A DNA stretch of 64,000 nucleotides. It comes from Flexamia atlantica (taxonomy: Eukaryota; Arthropoda; Insecta; Hemiptera; Cicadellidae). Shown here piece by piece: positions 20,646-34,900 of the stretch (the first letter of the stretch is position 1; each line of letters starts with the position of its first letter). Where the stretch lies: the NCBI GenBank assembly GCA_035578135.1, contig JAQJVK010000020.1, positions 3,224,001 through 3,288,000 of the forward strand. The letters are read 5' to 3'. Under the pieces are notes generated by a model. The model saw nothing but the letters and a program-made list of their open reading frames with translations. It was not told the DNA's origin and did not search any database. The position numbers were made by a program, and so were the translations under genes.

Positions 20646-21831
20646 TATAAATTTTCAATAAATTTATGTCTTTATGCTAATCATATTTCGATCAAAGAGA
20701 GTTTCAGTTACTTAGTTTTTAATTAATTTGATCTAAATCTTGTATCATCCGGGATATACATTTTATGATCATCGGTCCATTTGCATCAAAAGAGGTGTAT
20801 TAAACTTGGTAATTTTTTTGTTCCAAATATTAATAAATAAATTATTTTCTCCGACTAAAATTGCAGCAGATTAATAGGTTTGTATTAAACTCTGTAGGCT
20901 ACGTAGTAAAATAGCACTTATTCAATTGTGGGAAGGTTGATACAAATACAATTTTTACTTATTATGACTTACTGTCGTTAAAACTTTAACAACTCATATC
21001 CAGACCCTAGCCCTTTCCAACTTTTTCAAATATCCCATGAGTTTCAACTCGTCATTAATCATTTGCAAAAATTGCAATGATATAAAGATATAAAATCTCA
21101 TGTGGACTAAATTTAAAAATTAATTGTTGCTATTGTAAGGTTGTTTAAAATAATGATAAAAATGGGTACAAGGTAATTTTTTTAAACTTTTAGGTGCCAC
21201 AATTCGGCAGAGGGTTTTCTTAAATTACAGATGTTTTTATATGAAAAATATATTTAGAAAATATTTATTCATAAACACTGACCGAGCTGTCAGGCCAGTT
21301 TTTATGGTTTTAACTATTCGGCATACATTAAAATGTGGTGCACCAATGGTCATCACTAGAATTTTACTAATCCTTACAAAGTTTTATGGAAGGAGTCCTT
21401 GTAAAAAATATATACTTGTACGCATCATTAATACGTTAAATAGGTTTTCAAACGCCTGTTAATTCTTAACTTTCAACAAACAAATTACGTTTTAACTCAA
21501 ATACCGCCAGGTGGAGAAATTCCAAAAGGGCATTGAGAGTTAGTCTTACTTTTGGGAGACATTGTCAAAAGCAAGAGCTCCTTTGTCGAACGGCCGTTTA
21601 TGCTTTATCATCGAAAAATAATCGCTCGCCCTTTGTTCCCCACCTTCAGCGATTTTTCAAGCGATTTTTAAGAGAATTATTATTTTGTGTGTAAAATAAT
21701 GCTTTGACTCTAGGAGGAAGCTATGTAACATTTATCCAAATCAAAGACAGGAACTGTAACATAATATTCAACTATATGAACGCTTTGTAGATAGTTTTAC
21801 TCACCAGTCTTCGACCGAACGCATCTACGTT
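20646..21831. other. Intergenic, nothing recognised
   Basis: AT-rich. The 73-residue ORF at 21241-21462 has no domain or good context and is not called. Confidence 0.5.
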
Positions 21832-22080
21832 ATTTATAACACCAATCGCCAAAATCATCAGCTTGAACTCGCCCATGATGCGTGCACTCACATTCGCAAT
21901 TGAATTATGATATTCCTTGTCGGGCAATAGATTCGTACGGTATATGTCACGTAGCCTTGACCCAATAATAATTCATGGTCGGAGGTTTTTCTGCTAAATG
22001 TTGAACTTCATTGCTAAATCAGATAAGTTTGTACACGCACTTCCTTGTTGGCGTTCGTTGATATAATAATTCAGTCGGAC
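21832..22080. repeat. Interspersed repeat, copy 2
   Basis: Direct, diverged copy of 20375-20645. Confidence 0.65.
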
Positions 22081-22756
22081 ATAATGCTGTGAAAAGTTCA
22101 AATGTCTATACCAGTTATGAATTTTATGGTTGGATACATAAAAATTTAAAAATCTTTTTTCATGCCTAAACAAATGTAAAACACAATGATTATTCTCCTA
22201 AGAATACAACTGTAGCAAACTTTAAAATCCAACTTATATTGTACCTGAAACTTAAAGGTAGTTCTAAGGAGGGAAAAGAAAATCTTCGATACTTATGTTT
22301 ATTGGTTAAATTTATTCTCACACATCACACTAATCATTTTCTTTAGTTAATCATGTAACGATCTTTTGAAACCAAACTATACTTAATAACTAAAACATTG
22401 ATAAAGTTATAATGAAAGAAAAAAATGAAAATAATAAAACAATCAGTACCTATACCAGTATTTTTGTCAAGTTTACTCCCATTCAGTATTTTATATAATT
22501 ATTTTATATTACGTAAATCTCACAAGTAAACCTGCCAGCACCAGTAATTGGACCTTTTGAACCTTCGTTTGGAACCTACGCTTGAGGCCTTCGGGAATTC
22601 ACTATTAGTAATACAAAACAAAATTAATTATATTAAAATAGTGGGAGCTGTTTGTGTGATTGTCTATAAATTCAAGAAAACCATACTATTTTATACATTT
22701 TCCCCCCTCTACATTGTTTAGACATTTTTGCTTCAATGAATCTCCACGGGTTGGTA

Positions 22757-25700
22757 CTAGGTGTTCGATAACGCCCGGGTTTGTCCCGTTGACTTGGGCA
22801 CCGCCTCGCCGTAGACGACGTAGCACCCCGCCAGCTCCTGCTTGTAGAAGAACTGCAGGATCCCGCGGTATCTCCCGTACTCCAACACCGGCGCCGTCTT
22901 CTCCACGCTGAACTCCACCTGCCAGTGGTCGGCCGTGTAGTTACCCTGGAGAGAACAAATCAAACAGTTGTAATCGATGTTGAAGTCTAGTTTACACCAT
23001 AGTTCGCGCACAGAAATCCCGACCAGCGCGAGAATTTTGACGCATCGGGTGTGGGGGAGGAGGGGAAGTTTACTCACCTACTCAAGCCCCGCCGCCTTAC
23101 TACTGTACGATTCCACTAATAAACAAGTGAACTGATATTCAAAACTAAAGTAAAATTCTTAGTTTTCAAAATATATTTAAGATTTGAGGTTTTTTTACAT
23201 AATTTTGATCTTTGTCATTTCAGCTATAAAATGGGAAGTACACATTTTATCCTCCGTATTTGTATTTATTTGTTATTAAATAAGAGTTTAAACTCTTAAT
23301 AGTTACTTTTATTTAAGTCTTGATTGTAAAACCATTTTTCAAGGAGTAAACAAATGTTGTTTATTTTCTTTGATTGATGAAAGCTGTCAACTCGGTTCAA
23401 GTTTAAGAGTCGCTATCTAGCGGATAATAAAAACACTTCAAGAACAATAAATACCTCCTGCATACTCAGCGAATTTCAAATGCCAAAAAATACTTCCAAC
23501 CAATGTAGTGAGACATGACACGTTTTCTAATCTCCATAAGAATAACATGGATAATGAGTATGCAGGTTTGCTGCTACAGGCGTGTTTAAACTGGTGGTTT
23601 AATTTATATATTTAGTAGATCTTATTTAGAAGAAGCTATATACCAAGTTGTATCAAGATATATTTAGAAATAATAAAGATATAGAATTTTTTATTGCCCA
23701 TAAGGATAACATGGGGAAAGAGTTTGCAGGTTTGCTGCCACAAAAATGGAAATTTCCGTGGTTTTAGACTAAAATACATTAAATCTCATCTAGATGAAGG
23801 CACAAACCAAGATTTATTAAGATATGTTGAGAAATAAGCGAGGTATAGAATTTTACTTATTTCCCATAAGGTTAACATAGAGACAACGTACTGTGTTTAC
23901 CACTTTCAATATCTCTGTAACCAATGGACATAGAGCAATGATCCAAATTACTAAATTGTTTGTTTTTTCGAGCTGAATTCAATGGTGCTAATCAAAATTG
24001 GAATACTTTTATTTTTCTATGTGAAAACCCCAAAAAAACCATTTTTGGGGGGTTTATCCCCCTTTACCCCCCCTTCCAGTGGTCCGATCGGGCTGGTTTT
24101 CGAACTCATCCGAATAATTACTACTTTACACCCCTGTGCCAAATTTCATTCCAATCGGACCATTTTGTGCGAGCGCTATCGTGCTTACAGACACACATAT
24201 ATATATATATATAGATAGATATATATTTCTACAAATTTTAACGAATGGTGTTTTTTGCTTCTGGGGGCCCCAAAACGAAAAGTTATCATGGTCTTGGGCT
24301 TAGGTCTTACCATGAGACCTACGGTAACAGCTTCTTCCCTATAGGGGAAATTCGCTAAAAAAATGATCATCTAATAATAGGAAACAAAATAGGTACAAAA
24401 ATCCCCTTTGCTGCAACCAATGACATACGCATATCTAGGAATCGTCTATCTCTATCTAAACATTTATTATCCATCTCTCTCCTACCCGTCTTTTAAAATA
24501 GTCGGGATTTTCGTGCGTCAACTGTAGCATGTAGCAGCGGTATATCTTGGACACGCTAATTACGTACTATGTCACTAAAGTTTTACCAACACCTCCATTT
24601 GGTTTACCCATTAAGTGATGCGTCCTTTAACTTATTATATTGGAGAGGTGTAGTCATGTGTCTTCTGGAGTGACGCCAATAATATTTGCAAAAACAAATG
24701 TTACTGGCGTCACTCGAGATGACGCATGACTGCACCTCTCCAATAACCAATGAAGGGGCACATCACTTGATTGATGGGTAAACCCAACGGAGGTGTTGGT
24801 AAACCTGAGGTAGCAAAACAACAACTTAATTAGCGTAATCAATTGACACCACTGCTACATGATATTGTAAACAAGGCTTAAACATTTATAAACATTTGGA
24901 GTTTGAAATACCGGGTATTTACAGAAGACGTTTGGAATTAAAATGCATCCCAGTTTTCAACAGTTTCGTTTAGACTGTTTGAAGGTATACTTAAGATAAA
25001 AAGGTTCACGTGCTCTCTAAAAATTGCAACGGCTTATTTAAGTATTTTATAAATCTTACCAATTGATTTTAATTAATTGGTTGTGTGTGTTAATAAGAAT
25101 TGGGATGAATTATTTTTCCCCACTTGGTGTGTGTAGTCGCATGTTACTACTTGTAATGAGTGTACGTAATAATAATTGAGCTCCCAGCAGAGATAGTAAA
25201 CAAAATTTAAATCAATCATTAAATAAATCTAGTGCCTTCAGATTTTCAAGCAGACAATGTCTGTGAATGCTGAGCTACCAGCTGGTTAGAGGCATTACAG
25301 GCGTTGGGCGCAGCGAAACTGGGCTCCAAAAATCAGGTAGACGCCGAATCTGGGCTCCAAGCCTCCCAGGCCCCTCAGAGGTGCACCGAAACTGGGCTCC
25401 GGCACTTCCTAGAACTCCCGCGGGTGAATCGCCAAATGAGAAAGAAAACATTAACACAATAGAAACATCATGCATTTATTTTCATCAAACATTTGGTGAC
25501 GATTTAGATCCAACACATATTGTGAATGATTTAAGGTCAATCAATGTGGCTATTCTTCAGCTGAATAATTTTATTCTTGATAAAGTCCTTACGCAAACAT
25601 GTTTTCTTCCGACTTTTCAGCACTTCAGAATTGGACGCACTGTTTAGTCTCACATAGGAGTCAATTTGCACTGATTTTAAGGTTCAAAAATATATAAATG

Positions 25701-28700
25701 TTAGGGTGTACAGTCTCGTCGTACATTTACTATTACAGCAGCGCCACCGCTCTTCACCACTTTTCAATGTACCCAACGAACGATAAACAAATTTGTCCTT
25801 AACAATGTTCTCCTTCTCTCTTTGACTTGTTACTTTAAACATATTAAACAACACTATTAACTTAAAAACGATACATAATTGGAGATCACTTGTTACTGCT
25901 TGTCATCGCGATGTAACTGCTCTCAAGTTTAACAAGTGACTGCGGGGGCGGGGGTTGGCAGGGGTGGCAGGGCCTGCCTATTCGCTGAATTCAGGTGTCA
26001 TTCCAGAGTCATTACGCCGCACGCACGGTCAGGTACCTAGGCAAGGCTAGAAGCCCAGTTTCGGTGCGGGGATTAGTGGACCCTTTTGCGGATTAAATTT
26101 TGGAGCCCAGTTTCGGTGCACATTTAGAGAGGTTACAGAACAGCGGAAACGGAAGAGAACTCTCAGCTTTTGATAGTTGGGTTTTTTAGGATAGGTAATA
26201 CAATAAAATAAACTAATTAAAATCAACAAACATGATAAACTTGATATTGTTTATTACAATCGTGCTTTTCTGTCATGACAATAGTTTTCTTTATTGAGTA
26301 TTTATTTCTCCGTTCAGGTAGAGGGAAAATGTTGTGTGTATTTGGGAATAAAATATTTTGTCTCCCTCATTGATCATTGCTTACCAATATTTTCTACGTC
26401 CAAAAATTGTATGTAAGCATATCTTAAAATACTTACCGCAGGTACGGGGCATTTCTCCACGGTCACGCCTGCTGATTTCATCAGGCTCTTCAAGAAGTCG
26501 CCGATTATTCTCCACATTTCCTCGCAGTTTTTTACTTTGAACTCGATGAATTTCGGCCGCCAGCCCCCGTTGCCCCATTTCTGCACTTCAACGGTCTGCT
26601 GTAAACAAGCAACGGTTATTGTTGTTGACTGTTCACTGTTGGCCTTTGAAAGAAAGGAGACCCCAGGATTGCCTGCTTGGCATGTCTCCCTCAGCGAGAC
26701 TCTGCAGCGTAAGGAAAGAGGAGAATTTCAGGATGAGTTAGTCAGTCTCGCCCTTGAAGAGAGATTTCCTACCCATTTTCCGGTCTCCTCCGAGAGATAT
26801 TTAGCCTCTACTCCAAACCTTCCCAGAAAAGAATCGCCACCGGAAGTCCTCCTTGTTTTGAGGTCGGTACGCCCTTAGGCTGGCAGAACTTAGGTGTTAG
26901 ACCTCAAAGGGTCTTTCATTTCCTCCATTACGGGCAAGCCAGGATGATCGTACTCCCCCCCCCCCCTTCCAGTGCTTGAACCTGACTGGGTATCGAAGCA
27001 AAGTTATAAGGGAGGCAAGGAGGATCAAGATGGACAAGAAGCAGAGCATTCCGGATATACTAAGCGTAACGAAATAGCGATGTTCGGAATTGCTTAAACA
27101 GCTGATTCCCTATTTAAATAATATTGGAAATCAGCTGTTTAAATAATTTCGACCGTCCCAATTTCATGACACCTTGTATAGCTAATGTATTCAAATTACT
27201 GTACCCATCACCGACCTCTGTAAGCGAGACAGAAAACCGAAAACCGTTACTTTCCAAAGATTCGTCATTAATATTCAGTATTGTTTCTGAAATAGTATTG
27301 AAAATAAAAACGATGAGTTGTAAAGTCAAATAATTGCCAAAGATAATAGCAGAGGAGACCCCCGTTGGTTCTTTTCTTTTTAAATTTTACTCTTCGTAAC
27401 CTAAATATAATATTTTTTTGAGATCAGGGTCGGATCTTGATATTACAGGATTAGTACAAGACTTATACATGATTTATTTAAATTATGTGTGCCTAAGTTA
27501 TTTTGTAAAGATTACGTTCTAATCATTCAATAATGTAATTTCAAACAGAAAGCTTCATAATAAAATCGTTTATAAGTTTTATTTTATAGGTGAACAAAGT
27601 AAGAGATTTTTTCTTCTAACAATAAGGTAAGCAGTGGTGTACAGACAAATTGTAATTTCTGAACTAGCCATTAATTCTTAAAGCGCTGACCACCATTTAA
27701 CGCGAATATGAGTGAAAGATGAGTGTAGGATGATTGTTATGGTGCGATCTTGTATCTTGTTACTGACTAAATCCGACATGTTTTCTAGTTACAACTGTCA
27801 ATTATTAGTCCAACGGCTAATGGCAACTAAGGGACCTACAGTTTGACGTGGGGATTCGAAACTACATTTTCGTCAATTAGTTATGGCAACTAGCAAAGGT
27901 TTATCACATTAGGTCTTGTTAGAAATCTTCAGGTACAGTACCAAGTAGGGACTGGATTAATTAAAGATTCTGGATTAATCTTTGTCTTCGTTTCTGGATA
28001 AATCAAAGATTTTCTTGGAAAGTGTACTATTATTGTAGTTACCTTAATATTCTCGTCAAAAGGCACTCCCAAAGTGAAGTTCTCTTTGTAGATATATTTC
28101 CCCTTCCCGGCATTGGTTATCCTTGTTTTGAAGGCAATTTTACCAGAGCCTTGATTTTCACATAGCTCTAATTTTTCAATCACTATGTCGTAAGGTCCCT
28201 GAAATGAAAGGGGATAAATTATTTGTCAACCATATTATAACTCCTTATGAGGCCATTATTATGATTTCCACTTTTCATTCACTCATGATAGTGATCAGTG
28301 ATTTAGTTCTGTAATAGACTTGATTTTTTAATAACTTTTCTTAAATAGTTTAAGAAAAGTTATTGCTCGACAATTTAATTGAAGGCGTGGATGCAGCGAA
28401 ATTATCCCTACGTGAATTTGTTTTGTTTTTGTGATTTTTTTGTATTTGTGAGAAGTCAAAACCCTTACAAGTCAAGTATCAAAACAGTGTTTTTAACAAA
28501 AATACGTTTATAATCAGTTTACTATATATTTAACGTTTATAGTCAGTGTCAAATAACTTGGCCTCGGCCGGCCGTGAGCAAATTGCTGAAACTAAAAGTT
28601 TATGGTCGGAAAGGGCCACGTCATTCGACACAACTTGTACAGTACTTACAACTCTGGGTCCGAAGGGTTGTATGAAACCGAAAAACCCGATAAGTACGAA

Positions 28701-28724
28701 AGCGAGTGCTATTTTGGCGACCAT
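22757..28724 (-). CDS. Gene A: secreted DUF1091/MD-2-like protein, four exons
   Basis: Exons on the minus strand: 28650-28724, 28043-28198, 26437-26598 and 22757-22945. All introns are GT-AG and phase 0, giving 193 residues. Exon 1 is a signal peptide (MVAKIALAFVLIGFFGFIQP). Exon 2 starts GPYDIVIEKLELC and contains the glycosylation site NFT. Exon 3 carries QKWGNGGWRP, KNCEEMW and KCPVPA. Exon 4 carries GNYTADHW, LEYGRYRG and AGCYVVYGE, then an 8-residue tail unique to this copy. Four cysteines are shared with genes B and C and probably form two disulfides. The CP-x-P-A-G-x-Y block and overall size fit insect DUF1091 proteins, a secreted MD-2-related lipid-binding-like family; the ligand is unknown. 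Upstream, TTATCGATAAC and TTATCAG (about 28770-28806) are GATA-type sites. No break is seen. Confidence 0.75.
23450..24370 (-). mobile_element. Interspersed element in gene A intron 3 (inverted relative of 33484-34045)
   Basis: One end is AGGGGAAATTCGCTAAAAAA, the other a CTGCATACTCAGCGAATTTC block, and both recur inverted in gene B intron 2. Inside are about three ~180-bp subrepeats with CCCATAAGGATAACATGG and GCAGGTTTGCTGC, a GGGGG/CCCCC palindrome (24040-24075), an AAATTTCATTCCAATCGGACC block and a TA/GATA microsatellite. The class is undetermined. Confidence 0.65.
24526..24866. mobile_element. Palindromic MITE in gene A intron 3
   Basis: The two halves are inverted copies from ATGTAGCAGCGGT to ACCACTGCTACAT. 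Strong inner arms hold ACCAACACCTCC, GGAGAGGTG and TGACGCCA. No coding content and no clear target duplication are seen. Confidence 0.7.
25270..26125. repeat. Segments sharing an 18-bp motif in both orientations
   Basis: GCACCGAAACTGGGCTCC or close variants occur at about 25310, 25350 and 25382 (plus) and at about 26050 and 26100 (minus). This may be an unrecognised element with complex ends. The 126-residue ORF at 25267 is driven by this repeat and is not called. Confidence 0.4.
27700..27860. repeat. Interspersed repeat, relative of 46050-46195
   Basis: Shares GAGTG(A/T)AGGATGATTG and GGCAACTAAGGGACCTACA with the copy at 46 kb. Unclassified. It lies in gene A intron 2. Confidence 0.6.
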
Positions 28725-31700
28725 TTCGCCCTCGACGACGCCCCGCGCGGAGTCCGACCGGCGTTCGCTGATAACGATTTCACACGACTGATAACGCAGT
28801 TATCGATAAGAAAATTGTAGGGGTCAAAATCATAGGTTGTCGAACTAAATTGTTTCCCGTTTCCGCAGGTGACCGTGAGATATTTGTGGTTTTTAATTGA
28901 CAAAATAAATTCGGTAGGGTGAAAACCGGTTGTTGTGTTAAAATGTTATCTGTCAAAAAAGGACAATAATTACTTTAAACAAGGCCATTGATAATTTCGA
29001 CTGCGATGTCACTAACCTGAATATCGTGTGAAGCGCGTAGTATTTTACACTATGTTTAGTCCTCGTTTTTAACTATAAATTACCAAGCCGATAATAACCA
29101 TTGAAGGTTACAGCAAAAAATCAATTATTATTCATACTGAAACCAACTCTATTTAGTGAATTTTTTTATATTAATTAATCTGTCATTAATTCTGATACAG
29201 GCTAAATTATGATTGCAAAACATATCTTCATTAATTTATTTTCTACGGCAAACGCCTTTCTTACAAAACATGTCTTCAGAATGTATGTTTTGACTGCTAC
29301 TAATTTAAATATAAATTTTTACATTTCTCACACAAAGTAAACATTTTTAACAACAAACAGACATTACAATGAAAAAAAAATTTTCTCATGCAAAAGATTA
29401 AATATAACAATCATGCCCTAACAATAACATGCAATATACAAGCTTTGACAAATCAACAGTGCAATATAAAATCTCAATGAACTTGACAAAGTGCAACAAA
29501 AACTGGGTGATGTAGTGAATAGTGCTAAAACAACGTGCGTGAGAAAAAATAATGAGATATCGCGCAACATGCAAAGCTACTCAGCCGACACTGCAATTCA
29601 TGGCATTTTCAATGGCATAACAATTCAAAGCTGGTATGCCCCAACAAGAAATAATGTTGCTGCGGATGGGAAACGAAAATATATCCAGAAAATAGGTAGA
29701 TCAGATGACGATTCTTTAAAGGTTCTGGCGAAGTAAACAGCAAACAGGTTGATCATCTGCTGTTATATTGTTGTAGTTCAGTGTTGTTGGGAAATTTGAT
29801 GATTTCCTGATCTGCTGCACGTAGCTCCAGAAAGTTTTGAAGCCACTGAATTGTTTATCCACTCCATGAACCTCATGCGACAATGTCCTATGAGTGCAGC
29901 ACATTGCGCTCAGATATGACAGAATTCTCGAGATATTCATGATTTAGTGTTTATTTGTATTACCTGTGGACAGCCATCTTGCGAATAATTGATTACTTAA
30001 ACTCTGTAGAGAACTGGGTAGAAAAAACTGACACGCCAACTTTTTTCTGAGGACAACTTGCAATGATTACTGAGTCCAGATAGTCAACGAATTCTTCGAA
30101 GCACTGGTCCTTATCTGTACCATTTCATTCCTGGGGATAAGGTTTGTTTGTGAGCAAATAAAAAACGGCCTGAATCTTACATTGTTTGAATTCAGGAATA
30201 AGGGAGACTCGGTGAGAAAGCATTGCCTGCTCGAACCCTAGCTGCAGGGATGGGGCAGGTCGATTCAGAATCGATGACAGGGTCCATGGCATTGTCAGCC
30301 TGTGACGTGTGATCTGATGAACAATTCAAGTTAAGAATTATTCATCTTATATTTCTCACTTGGTTGCACAGTTTTAAGTCAAACGTACCGGATAAATCTA
30401 TTAATGACTGTGAGGAGGCATTGGGCCTCCGATTCCTGGAATCTTCCCCAACAACTCCAGGCTGATTTAAATCTCTCTTAAGGACAACTTTGGAAAAATC
30501 TGTCCCGGCAGACGAAATTTCTTCGACTGCTAGAGAAAGTCACTGTACTTGGAAGGAGTAGCATCAGGGGGTATACAACCAGATACGTAAAAACGTATTA
30601 AACGCTTAACAAATATTTGACTTCTCGTTTACTTTCAAAAGTTTGCTTTCAGTTTGGGTTATCTTGTCCTTTGTATTTGAAGCAAACCGCTGTTACAATC
30701 GCTTAATTTTTTATCGTTTTGAGTTAAGCTTACAATAGATCCATCAAAAAATGCATACTATCGATTATCTGAAACGAAACGTCAAAAAATCAAAATGAGT
30801 TCTAATAAATTTCTACCTACAGTATTATCGGTTTGTTACAATCGACAAGGTCGATAGTTGTGTCGACTCCTTACCCTCGCGAAATCAGCTTATTATTGTC
30901 CTCCTTAGGGTGGAAAAGAGCTTCGTTCGCGCCGTATTGAAAAGTACCCTTGTCACAGCAATATGATAAATCTCATTTTGTTACACTCCGACACACGGTT
31001 TTGAAAAGTACAGGACAAATACGAATGAAAGATTATTATTCAACAACTTCAGTGTCTTGGGTAGAATTTTTGCTAGAACCAGCAGATTAGCGAGTAAAAA
31101 AAAATCTCCGTTTTTATGTTGCGCTCTTCCGATTCATAAGCGAGCACGCCAACCACTCAGCTGTCCAGTATGTAACTGAGAGTTGTTGGTTGGAGGTGGT
31201 AGGTTTGTTGGAAATAGTTATATATGGATTAAGGCCGGAATATGAATCTATGGTAAGGTGGTCTGTATTTTCATAAAATAATTGGTCAGAGCACTGAATT
31301 GTGGAAGGGCTGGAATTGTTAAATCAAGGGGAAGGTTTACCCTGAGGCCGATCGTGCCCATCGCCATATATACACCTAAAGCCAGCTTTGAGGAACTGTA
31401 ATTAACTAATTAATTCCATTTACAACTATAATATGCCACTACCTAGCATGTGACTCGCAATGACCAGAATAAAAGCATAACGGTTGACCACTGACTATTC
31501 TGAGTAAAGGTTTCAGCTACTATTGAATTAAGTTACGGTTGGTGGGTGAGATCTTTGACAATATTTAATACCTGTTGAAAGCTACATTGGTAATTTAAAG
31601 AGTCGCTTCTCAAGAGGTGACACTGACAGAAGCTACATCTTGAATCCCTCAACTGGTATTTACCCCTCGGCACCCCGAAACCAAGCTAATTAGAAAATAA

Positions 31701-31982
31701 TTATTCAGAAAGACCAAAATGGAGTTACAAACTAATAGGCTTCTTATTCAAATTGAAAGGAGGAAAAAGCGTCCCGATCCCATCATTCCCCCTGTCATTT
31801 CAGAAACTTCGAATGGACTGACCTTGTTTCAGAGATTTTAGCAAGTGCATTATTTCGCGCTATGTAAATATAATAGCGACGCGCATGGCACAGGTACTTT
31901 TACAGTAAATGGAAAGGAATGCTTTAGGAATGCACATTTTGGATGAAATCTACTTTAATCTCACATCCCACATGGTTGCCTT
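28725..31982. other. Intergenic region between genes A and B
   Basis: Holds the gene A upstream region and a tRNA-like fragment at 31121-31167. ORFs at 29491 and 29716 show no domain, good start context or splice-linked partners and are not called. Confidence 0.5.
31121..31167 (-). repeat. tRNA-derived (SINE-head-like) fragment
   Basis: On the minus strand, CAGCTGAGTGGTTGGCGTGCTCGC resembles the D-arm/A-box part of a tRNA, followed by an anticodon-arm-like ATGAATCGGAAG. It lacks a full cloverleaf and a B box, so it is not a working tRNA. Confidence 0.35.
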
Positions 31983-34900
31983 CTATCCGAGCCTCTTGGG
32001 ATTGGCCCAGCCGTACATGCCGAAACATCCCACCAGCTCGTTGTTGTAGAGCATGTGCAGGTTGGCGCGGTATCTACCGTACTCCAGGACTGGAACCAGC
32101 TTGTCCACTTTCATGTCCACCTCCCAGTTAGCTTTGTAACTGCCCTGAAATATATTTATTTTATATTTAAAATACATTAATTATATATTTAAAATACATC
32201 AATTTTATATAGAGAATACATTTATTAAACCATAAAAATACATTTATTTCTTATTTAAACTACATTAATTATATATTTATTAGATATATAGGGTGTTTTT
32301 TTTCAAACGCAACCCAAAACTATTTTATCAGTGAAGGATTATTCCCTACAAGATCCCCGGATTTGACCCCACTATATAATATCCTTTGGGTATAAAAAGT
32401 AAGGCCTACGAAAACAATTCTCAGGATATTCAGCACCTAAAAACAAACATAAAAGATTTAATGCAAGAAAATCAAAGCCGTACCTTGCAACACGTGTTCA
32501 GGAATTTGATGGAGAGAGCACAACTTTGCACAAATGCCAATGAATGACGGATTGTTCGAACACAAAATGTAAACTAAATTTGATCAAACTTAAGTAATAG
32601 GTTGTATAAAATGTAAAGATTAACAAAACAATACTCATTTCATATTTATATGTGCATTGTTTAATCTGAAAAATGGGTTGCGTTAAAAAAAACACCCTGT
32701 ATATCTGCCCTGAAATCGATTGAAAACACTACAAAACCATTATTTAACCAAAGCGTATTGAAACGTTAAAAGTAATATTTTGTAAATTGTGTGGGGGAAA
32801 CGATTATTTTCATGCTTTAACAGTTGCTTCTCTGCTATTATTTTAGGTTCTTCCACTCGAGAGAGAAATCCACTTTACTCATACTAGAAGGGAACAATTT
32901 TGGGTCGTATTGTGGTTGGTCGTTGACCTTACACTTTGTGATTAGGTAATCAATGGTTTGTTCATTGAGAATTAAATTTGTAAATAAGTAGGTAATCAGT
33001 GGTTTGGTCATTGACATCATTTTAGTTTGTTGGGTACTGTATGCTATACTGGGGGATTTTTTGTAACTTGTGGCAGGATTATTATAGTCTTTTATTAAGT
33101 TATTTTGATAAACGTAAAAAAAGACGCTTAAGCCGATAGCAAATTTTATACCTTAGGAATAGGACATTTGTTCACGGGGGCTCCTGCCGACTTCATCAGG
33201 GTCTCTAAGAATTCGCCGACTATACTCCATATTTCTTCGCAGTTTTTGAATGTATGCTCGATGCTTTTAGGTCGCCATCCTCCGTTGCCCCATTTCTGAA
33301 TATCAACATAAGCCTGCAACGATGAAAATCCGCCAATATTTAAATTTAATTGTTATTTTTAATTCTGGAAAATATCACAGGGAAATGAATCAATGTTTCA
33401 CAGACTGAAACGGTCTATAATTCAGTTGAATTTAATGCCAAATAATTTAATTGCTACACTGTAGCCAATCCTTAATTTTATCCTTTTTTTAGCGAATTTC
33501 CCCTATAGGGAAGAAGCTGTTACCGTATTACTCATGGTAAGACCTAAGCCCGAGACCATGATAACTTTTCGTTTTGGGGCCCCCAGAAGCAAAAAAATAC
33601 TATTCGTTCATTTCCATAGATACATATATATCTATGTGTCTTTCAGCATGATAACGGCCGTAAAAAATGGCCCAATATGAATGAAATTTGGCACAACCAT
33701 GTAATGTAGTAATCATTCAGACGAGTTCGAAAACCAGTCTGTTCAGACTACCGGAAGGGGGGGTAAAGGGGGGTAAACCCCCCAAATATGGGTTTTTTGA
33801 GTTTTTTACATAAAGAAATAAAAATAACCCAAAACTTGGTAAATGGCTTCTTCTAGTTCAGATATACTAAATATTTAATTAAAAACACCCAATTTTAATA
33901 TACCTGTAGCAGCAAACCTGCATACTCATTTCCCATGTTATTCTATGGAGCTTTCACAAACATGTAAAATCTCGCTATGTTGGATTGAAATATGTTGTTT
34001 TGCATTTGAAATTTGCTGAGTATGCAGGTCTGCTGCAACGGGGGTGTTATTGTTTTATGTGGTTGTCCTTAATTAAATTTTATTTAAAATTATCATACGT
34101 TAATTGTCATTTAAAATCAGTAGTATAAATCGGCATTTAAAATAAGTGGGTTGAAAGTATGATGAATCATTTTGAAATGTTATGTTACTTGCTGCAGTAT
34201 TTAATACATTTTGACTTTTAATGTACATTTAATAGTTATTTGTATGTTGAGCGAGTAAACTACAACATTGTGTCACGAGTGAAAATGTTGAAAATTTTCA
34301 CTTGGAAGGCAATGTGCTTTACTCTCGAAATACACACAACATTTTATCCTCAGCTGCAATAATAAATATCCTGACCATAAACATTTATCAGTCCATTTTG
34401 TTTCGATCTGCTATTAGCGCCTGCATCCGGGTAACCGCAACCATTCACGCACCAGCGATCAGCCAAATGTTGCAAAGCTCTTAAATGCTTAATTCTTTGA
34501 CATTCTCACAGCTGATTGTCGGTGTTATTCTTTATATAATTATTCCTGCCACTAAATCACCTGTTAGCCCCTGCATTCGTTGACCTTTAAAATATTTGCA
34601 TGTTTGTGTAGAAATTTGAAGGCGTTCTAGTTTTTGAATTATTGATTTCAACATAGCAGGTGTGGGCAAAGGTTTATATTAACATGTAACTTCGTGGGTT
34701 ATAAGTATCAATTCATTACATCTGTGTTTTTGTCTTACCGAATAATTTTCATCCATTGGAACTCCAAATGTGAAATTCTCCTTGTAGATGAATTTTGCTT
34801 TTCCTGTTTTCGTTATCCTCGTCCCAAAAGTCACTTTACCCAATCCTTGGTTTCTGCAGTGATCAAATTTTTCGATTTCAATATCAAAAGGACCCTGGAA

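Noticed and set aside
25267..25647. 126-residue plus-strand ORF
   Set aside because: The N-terminal half is made by a repeated GAAACTGGGCTCC motif. There is no domain, and it lies in gene A intron 3.
31121..31167. tRNA gene
   Set aside because: Only an A-box-like arm is present. No cloverleaf or B box.
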